From NCBI GenBank assembly GCA_963703335.1, contig OY969812.1, forward strand, positions 2,604,001 through 2,668,000: a stretch of 64,000 bases of DNA, written 5' to 3'. The stretch comes from VRUE01 sp963703335. GTDB lineage: Bacteria; Actinomycetota; Thermoleophilia; Solirubrobacterales; 70-9. Under the pieces are notes generated by a model. The model searched no databases. It was not told where the DNA came from and saw only the letters and a program-made list of their open reading frames with translations. Position numbers and translations under genes: made by a program. This document shows, piece by piece, positions 55,285 to 64,000 of this stretch (position 1 is the first letter of the stretch; every line of letters starts with the position of its first letter).

Positions 55285-57171
55285 ATGAGCGGGGCACGAG
55301 TCAGGTCGGCGTTCAGCGGGCGAACCGCCTGGGCGCGCAGCCTGCAGGCGCCCCTGCGTGACTTCCTCGCCACCGAGACCGGCAGCGCCAGCGTGCTGCT
55401 CGCCGCCGCGCTCGCGGCGTTGGCCTGGGCCAACCTCGACCTCTCTTCCTACAACAGCGTCTGGCATACGCAGCTAACGATCAGGGTCGGCGACTCCGGC
55501 ATCTCCCAGAGCCTGCGCGACTGGATCAACAGCGGCCTGATGACGTTCTTCTTCTTCGTCGTCGGGCTCGAGGTGCGCCGCGAGTTCGACGTCGGCGAGT
55601 TGCGCGAGCGCCGCCGCCTCGCCTTGCCGGTCTTCGCCGCTCTGGGCGGGATGCTCGTGCCGGTCGCGATTTTCCTTGCCTTCAACGCCGGCGAGCCCTC
55701 GGCGCAGGGATGGGGTGTGGCGATGTCGACGGATACCGCCTTCGCACTCGGCATGCTCGCCCTCGTCGGGCCCCGCTTCCCCGACCGCCTGCGCGGCTTC
55801 ATGCTGACGATCATCGTCGTCGACGACGTGGTCGCGCTGCTGGTCATCGTCGCCGCCTACAGCGGCCAGATCGAGCTCGAGCCGCTGCTGATCGCAGCCG
55901 GCGCCTTCGGTCTGATCCTCGTCGCACTCGCTGCCCGGATCCGTCCCAGCCTCGTCTACCTGCTGCTTGCCGCGGTCGCCTGGGTGGGGCTCTTCGAGTC
56001 GGGCGTCGATCCCGTCGTGCTCGGTCTGATGGTCGGCCTCATCACCTGGGCCTACCCCGCCGGGCGCGGCGAGCTGGAGCGGGCGACCGACCTCTTTCGC
56101 AACTTCCGCGAGCAGCCGACGCCCGAGCTCGCTCGCTCCGCTCGCGCCGGGCTGGAGGCCGCGGTCTCGCCAAACGCCCGCCTGCTGCAGCTCTTCCACC
56201 CCTGGACGAGCTACGTGATCGTGCCGCTGTTCGCGCTGGCAAATGTCGGCATCGCGATCGATGGCGACTTCCTCGCGAGCGCCTATGCCTCGCCGGTCAC
56301 GCTGGGGATCATCGTCGCCTATGTGCTCGGCAAGCCGGCCGGGATGACCGGGGCCGCGCTGCTCGTGACCAGGCTGAGCGGCGGGCGGTTGCGGCCGCCG
56401 GTTGGTTGGGCGGCGATGGCTGGGGGTGGTGCGATCGCCGGCATCGGCTTCACCGTCTCGTTGCTGATCGCCGATCTCGCTTTCCGGGGGATCGAGCTGC
56501 GCGAGGCGAAGCTCGGCGTTCTGAGCGCGGCACTCTGCGCCTCGCTGCTCACCTGGCTGGTCTTTCGGGTCACGGCGATGTTGCCCCGCCGTGCTCGCAT
56601 CAGGGCATTGCTGGGGACGTCGGCAACGCTTGTCGACTTGGCCCAGCCTGTTGATCCCGAGCGCGACCACTTCCGCGGTCCCCTCGAGGCGCCGGTCACC
56701 ATCGTCGAGTACGGCGACTTCGAGTGCCCCTACTGCGGCAAGGCCGAGCCAGTAATCCGCGAGCTTTTGACCGACTTCGTCGATGTCCGCTACGTCTGGC
56801 GCCATCTGCCGCTATCCGACGTCCACCCGCGTGCCGAGCTCGCCGCCGAGGCGGCGGAGGCGGCCGCGGCACAGGGCACCTTCTGGGAGATGCACGACCT
56901 GCTGCTCGACCATCAGGGCGACCTGACCCCACGCGACCTCCACGCCTACGCCGAGCAGCTCGATCTCGACCTCGAGCGCTTCCGGGAGGAGCTGAGCGAC
57001 CACGCCCACGCCCCTCGGGTCGAGGAAGACGTCGACTCGGCCGACATCAGTGGCGTGACCGGCACGCCGACCTTCTTCGTCAACGAGCGCCGCCACGACG
57101 GCGCCTACGACATCGAAACGCTCTCAGCCGCCGTGCGCGCCGCCGGCGCCCGCTCCGTCATCGCGCCTTAG
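55285..57171 (+). CDS. nhaA: NhaA sodium/proton antiporter fused to a DsbA-like thioredoxin domain, 628 aa
   Basis: Residues 20-430 are NhaA: WINSGLMTFFFFVVGLEVRREFDVGEL, STDTAFALGMLALVG, then MLTIIVVDDVVALLVIV with the key aspartate pair, and GKPAGMTGAALL. Residues 445-620 are a DsbA/thioredoxin-fold domain with VEYGDFECPYCGKAEPVIREL (redox pair CPYC) and the cis-proline GVTGTPTFFVNERR. The fusion occurs in other Actinobacteria; topology would decide whether CPYC works outside the cell. ATG 55285 is the natural start. It diverges from the flavoprotein gene by 54 bp. Confidence 0.95.
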   Translation: MSGARVRSAFSGRTAWARSLQAPLRDFLATETGSASVLLAAALAALAWANLDLSSYNSVWHTQLTIRVGDSGISQSLRDWINSGLMTFFFFVVGLEVRREFDVGELRERRRLALPVFAALGGMLVPVAIFLAFNAGEPSAQGWGVAMSTDTAFALGMLALVGPRFPDRLRGFMLTIIVVDDVVALLVIVAAYSGQIELEPLLIAAGAFGLILVALAARIRPSLVYLLLAAVAWVGLFESGVDPVVLGLMVGLITWAYPAGRGELERATDLFRNFREQPTPELARSARAGLEAAVSPNARLLQLFHPWTSYVIVPLFALANVGIAIDGDFLASAYASPVTLGIIVAYVLGKPAGMTGAALLVTRLSGGRLRPPVGWAAMAGGGAIAGIGFTVSLLIADLAFRGIELREAKLGVLSAALCASLLTWLVFRVTAMLPRRARIRALLGTSATLVDLAQPVDPERDHFRGPLEAPVTIVEYGDFECPYCGKAEPVIRELLTDFVDVRYVWRHLPLSDVHPRAELAAEAAEAAAAQGTFWEMHDLLLDHQGDLTPRDLHAYAEQLDLDLERFREELSDHAHAPRVEEDVDSADISGVTGTPTFFVNERRHDGAYDIETLSAAVRAAGARSVIAP

Positions 57172-57197
57172 CCGTCCGCTGACGGGACCGACATCGG

Positions 57198-57242
57198 GGT
57201 GTAACGCGTTGTTCATCCCACAGGACCGCAACGCGTTGCACC
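57198..57242. terminator. Hairpin between convergent nhaA fusion and DksA-like gene
   Basis: GGTGTAACGCGTTG (57198-57211) pairs with CAACGCGTTGCACC (57229-57242) with a single T-G wobble, around a 17-nt loop. It fills most of the 75-bp gap between two converging genes, so a bidirectional terminator is likely. No T run. Confidence 0.62.
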
Positions 57243-57246
57243 TCGG

Positions 57247-57612
57247 TTAGGCCACCCCGCGTTCCTGCTCCTCGACGGTCAGCTCCGCCGTCGGGAAGGC
57301 CTCGAGTCGCTCGTCGGGGATCGGCTTGCCGCTTTGAACTGAGACCCCGTAGGTGCCGGCGCCGAGCCGTACCTCGGCTCGCTCGACGTCGGCGAGCTTG
57401 CGCCGCAGATCCTGCAGTCGGCCCGCGTCGAGCTCGTCCTGGTAGAGGTTCTCCGAATCGGCGTCGCCCGGTTCGACCCGAGCGTCTCCCTCCTCGGGAC
57501 CACCGCGTTCGATCGCGGCGATCTCCTGCTCGATCTGCTCCCGCTCGCGGTTGAGCAGTTCCCTGGCGCGCTCCGACTTCACGGCGGCAACCGTAACGCT
57601 TTTCGGCTCCAT
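57247..57612 (-). CDS. DksA/TraR-like protein lacking the zinc cysteines, 121 aa
   Basis: A coiled-coil N-terminal half (AVKSERARELLNREREQIEQEIAAIERG) and a linker rich in acidic residues (DADSENLYQDELDAGRLQDLRRKLADVERAEVRLGAGTYG) precede a tail GTYGVSVQSGKPIPDERLEAFPTAEL. This aligns with the DksA/TraR family, where G-x-Y-G-x-C-x-x-C-G-x-x-I-x-x-x-R-L-x-A-x-P is usual; here the cysteines are Val, Ser or Thr. ATG 57612 is preferred; an upstream start would overlap promoter-like DNA of lon. It may be an RNA-polymerase-binding stress factor. Confidence 0.8.
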   Translation of the reverse strand: MEPKSVTVAAVKSERARELLNREREQIEQEIAAIERGGPEEGDARVEPGDADSENLYQDELDAGRLQDLRRKLADVERAEVRLGAGTYGVSVQSGKPIPDERLEAFPTAELTVEEQERGVA

Positions 57613-57684
57613 GTCGGCCAGAAAGCGTTGCAGTGGGGGTACGCTATCCTGTAGCAAGACTAACTACAGAAATTGGACTTAGAT

Positions 57685-59965
<2,281 letters not shown>

Positions 59966-59985
<20 letters not shown>

Positions 59986-60298
59986 CTGCTCGCCGGTCCC
60001 CGCCGAGATGCGGGCGACGGCAACCCTGCTCGAGCGCCGCTGGACGCTGGCGACGATCTACGCCTGCGCCAGCGGCGCCGCCCGCTTCAACGAGTTCCGC
60101 CAGTCCCTTCCCGGCGTCTCGCCGACCACCCTCTCCGAGCGGTTGGAGCAACTCGAGGCCGCCCGGATTATCGAGCGCCACCTCGTCCCCGGCCGTCCGC
60201 CGCACACCGAGTACCTCCTCACTCCCCACGGCAAGCAGCTGGCCCGGGCGGTGTCTGGGCTGCTGGAGAAAGGCCAGGGGGTTGAGTACTCTGGCTAG
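59966..60298 (+). CDS. HxlR-family transcriptional regulator, 110 aa
   Basis: A winged-helix protein: LLERRWTLATIYACASGAARFNEFRQSLPGVSPTTLSERLEQLEAARIIERH and PPHTEYLLTPHGKQLARAVSGLL, the HxlR/MarR-like pattern. The N-terminal CRSCSPV gives the family's conserved cysteine. ATG 59966 is chosen because it keeps that cysteine; an ATG at 60008 would drop it. It overlaps the lon gene by 20 bp, so it may be co-translated. Such regulators often respond to electrophiles or aldehydes. Confidence 0.86.
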
Positions 60299-60304
60299 GG
60301 GAAC

Positions 60305-60859
60305 ATGGACACGCCGTACTCAGATGAAGTGAGTCATGGGGTAGACACCTCGGCGGGTGGTTGGGATTTGCCTTTGAACGGCTCGCAGTTGGACCGGCTC
60401 TCGACCGCGCTCGCTAGCCAGTTTGCCGTCCTGTACGACGTTGGAAACACGGTCGAACCGCGCCTGAGTGTCGCTGGCGACATGCTCACCTTCGCTTTCA
60501 AAGGGGGCCTCAGCGAAAAGGACGAAAACGGGCTGGCGGACGGACTTGGCGACGAGCTGCGCGAGTTCCGCGAGCATTTCCTCTGCGCCGTTGCCGAGGA
60601 GATGAACGAGGTCGTCGAATCCGTGATCCCGAACGCCCGGGTCAGCTTTTTCTCCGCTGCCTTCGATACGGCTTCACGCTGTACCTACTGCTTCTTCGTA
60701 CTCGATTGGAGTGGCGATGCCGAGCGCGAGCAGCGCAAAGCTATCCGCGCCTGGAGTGAGCAGGTTCGCCACCACGCCCGCAAGTTGCGAGCCCGCTCGA
60801 GTCACGCCCGCAAGGCAAACGTGCCCATTGTGCGGGGCTTCGCGGAACTGCGGCGCAAG

Positions 60860-60874
<15 letters not shown>
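60305..60874 (+). CDS. Conserved hypothetical protein (DUF2294-like), 189 aa
   Basis: A soluble alpha+beta protein. The central section RLSTALASQFAVLYDVGNTVEPRLSVAGDMLTFAFKGGLSEKDENGLADGLGDELREFREHF resembles the DUF2294 pattern (small domain, then V-x-x-x-L-x-G-x-L-T-x-x-E), and VSFFSAAFDTASRCTYCFFVLDW is its later strand pair. The C-terminal 40 residues are basic. I am unsure of the family. It begins 6 bp after the HxlR gene, probably the same transcript, and overlaps the convergent cheR gene end by 15 bp. Confidence 0.7.
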
Positions 60875-62781
<1,907 letters not shown>

Positions 62782-62785
<4 letters not shown>

Positions 62786-63858
62786 CGACTCGCCTCCGTT
62801 ACGGTCTCACTATTGGCGCTGCGGAGGCGGAGGATCGTCTTGCGGACGTCATCGGCGTGGCCGGCGGCGCTGGCCGCGCTTTTTTCTAGCTCCGCCTGCT
62901 TCATGACGGCACCGCGGCGCGGGCTCCGCGCGGCGATCTGTCGCAGTAGTTCGGCGCGTTCCTGGAGCGTGCGCACCGCTTGCCACAGCGTCGACTCCAA
63001 GTCGGCGCTCTGCTGCTCGACCAGACTCTCCGGCGTGTAGCTGTGACCTGCCTGGCAGGTAAGACGGATGACACCGCCGCCAGCATGCTCGACCAGTACG
63101 CCGCCGCAGGTCGGACAGGTGAGGAGCAGCTCGCTTGTCCGCGGCGGCTTAAGAGCGGACCCAGGGGCCCGGCGGCTGGCCTTCTGGCGGGCTGTTTTCG
63201 CCTCGTCGAGCAGGCGTGGCACGCCGAGCAGTTCGCAGAGCACGCCGCCAAGCTCGTCCAGACGGGCGACCCGGTCGGGTTCGACCTGGTCGATGGCATT
63301 GCGTGGCATGTCGCCGAAGGAGGCGTCGTCGGGGTCCTGCACGACCGTGGCGCCTCCGTATGCCTTGATCAGGCGCAGCCCCTCAGCGCCGTCGTCGAGC
63401 GTGCCGGTGAGCACGACGCCGATCACGCGGCGGTTATACGTCCGGGCCGCGCTGAGGAAGAACTGGTCGATGGCCGGCCGGTGGCCTTTTTCGGGGGGCC
63501 CGGCGCTGAGCCGAATCGAGTCCCCGTGCAGCAGCGTGTGGAAGCTGGGCGGGGCGACGTAGACGTGTCCGTGCACCAGTTGCTCTCCGTCGCGCGCCCT
63601 GCTCACCGGCAGCCGGGCTGCCCGGTCGAGAATGCCGTGCAAGTGGCTCGGCCCCGAGGGCATCATGTGCAAAACGACCAGGACAGCTGCCGGCAGGTGG
63701 GCCGGCAGGTCAGCGACGAGGCGCTGCAGCGCCTCCACTCCACCCGCAGAGGCGCCGACGACGATCAGGTCGCGCTGGACGGCCGGTCCGGCATCTAGCG
63801 GGCTCTCTCGATCGGGTACTCCCGGGGTATCCAGCACCCGCTCAGTATCGCATCGCAA
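62782..63858 (-). CDS. CheB-type protein-glutamate methylesterase without receiver, 358 aa
   Basis: Residues 28-215 are the CheB catalytic domain: IVVGASAGGVEAL (serine), LVVLHMMPSGPSHLHGILDR (histidine), and GTLDDGAEGLRLIKAYGG (aspartate). There is no phospho-receiver, so it is not controlled like classical CheB. The C-terminal 110 residues hold a probable zinc ribbon (LTCPTCGGVLVEH...LTCQAGHSYTPESL) and a helical tail. The ATGA overlap with the cheR gene shows one operon, as in other receiver-less CheB/CheR sensory pairs. ATG 63858. Confidence 0.95.
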
Positions 63859-63926
63859 CCCAAGTTTGGCGGCAAAAACTACTCGTAGGTCAAACGTCGT
63901 TTGCGCAATGTTGGGAATATCTGCCG

Positions 63927-64000
63927 ATGGCCCGCCAGCATGACTTCCAGCCGGACCACGAAGTAGCGGTCGTCGGTGCCGGCTTCTCCGGCATCGGCAC
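63927..64000 (+). CDS. Flavin-binding monooxygenase, 5' fragment
   Basis: From ATG 63927 the frame reads ARQHDFQPDHEVAVVGAGFSGIG and runs off the window. GAGFSGIG is the FAD-binding G-x-G-x-x-G of FMO/Baeyer-Villiger-type monooxygenases, and the preceding HEVAVV is typical too. It diverges from the cheB gene with a 68-bp gap. Only 24 codons are visible, so other Rossmann flavoproteins are possible. Confidence 0.62.
   Translation, partial: MARQHDFQPDHEVAVVGAGFSGIG

Overview
This is a 64 kb stretch of a high-GC bacterial chromosome, most likely an actinobacterium of the class Thermoleophilia (Solirubrobacterales-like). That placement is inferred from gene content: very GC-rich coding, frequent GTG starts, large secreted proteins with SC-x-S-x-x-F-C propeller repeats, the NhaA-DsbA fusion, an acylphosphatase-LigD phosphoesterase fusion and many actinobacterial hypothetical families. 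No rRNA or other decisive taxonomic marker is present.

Layout. 1-4639: small conserved genes (sterol desaturase-like enzyme, two-helix small protein, Usp-like membrane protein, secreted protein, glutamine amidotransferase). 4684-26243: a 21.5 kb segment bracketed by two near-identical tRNA-His genes in the same orientation. It holds a response regulator, two giant paralogous membrane-anchored M4 (thermolysin-like) proteases sharing a 2.16 kb apparently identical 3' block, a lipoprotein, an FG-GAP/VCBS protein with perfect 162-bp tandem repeats, and a tight operon for prenyl-lipid chemistry (polyprenyl diphosphate synthase, PAP2 phosphatase, unknown protein, geranylgeranyl-reductase-like flavoprotein), followed by a secreted paralog of the lipoprotein and an MpaB/DUF2236 oxygenase. 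I see no integrase, but the flanks carry an inverted 27-mer and other repeats, so this may be a decayed genomic island.

26521-33023: Kup potassium transporter, PfpI/DJ-1-like protein behind a possible structured leader, and a cluster of small stress-type proteins (lysine-rich protein, CsbD, Usp-like) interspersed with three decayed genes (YbdK ligase fragment, LLM oxidoreductase fragment, PRC-barrel gene). 33144-45217: an epimerase fused to two DUF892 domains, zinc alcohol dehydrogenase, a topoisomerase IB remnant, methyltransferase, DUF4242, a large LuxR/ATPase regulator, VOC protein, a DUF11/RTX secreted protein and a membrane protein. 45642-51897: NTF2-like protein, acylphosphatase-LigD-PE fusion, VOC protein, an LCMT-like methyltransferase, DUF2855, and a formaldehyde-oxidation pair (class III-type ADH plus NAD formate dehydrogenase). 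51992-64000: VapBC-like pair, DUF1508, lipoprotein, cNMP-binding thioredoxin-reductase-like protein, NhaA-DsbA, a DksA-like protein without its zinc cysteines, Lon protease, HxlR regulator, and a CheR-PAS/CheB pair, with the start of a flavin monooxygenase at the edge.

A 48-bp palindrome (18-bp arms, 12-nt loop) occurs three times at gene ends (3600, 51929, 53590), with arm changes that compensate each other. Other strong hairpins lie at 26251, 47478 and 57198. All functional calls are from reading motifs; no database search was possible.
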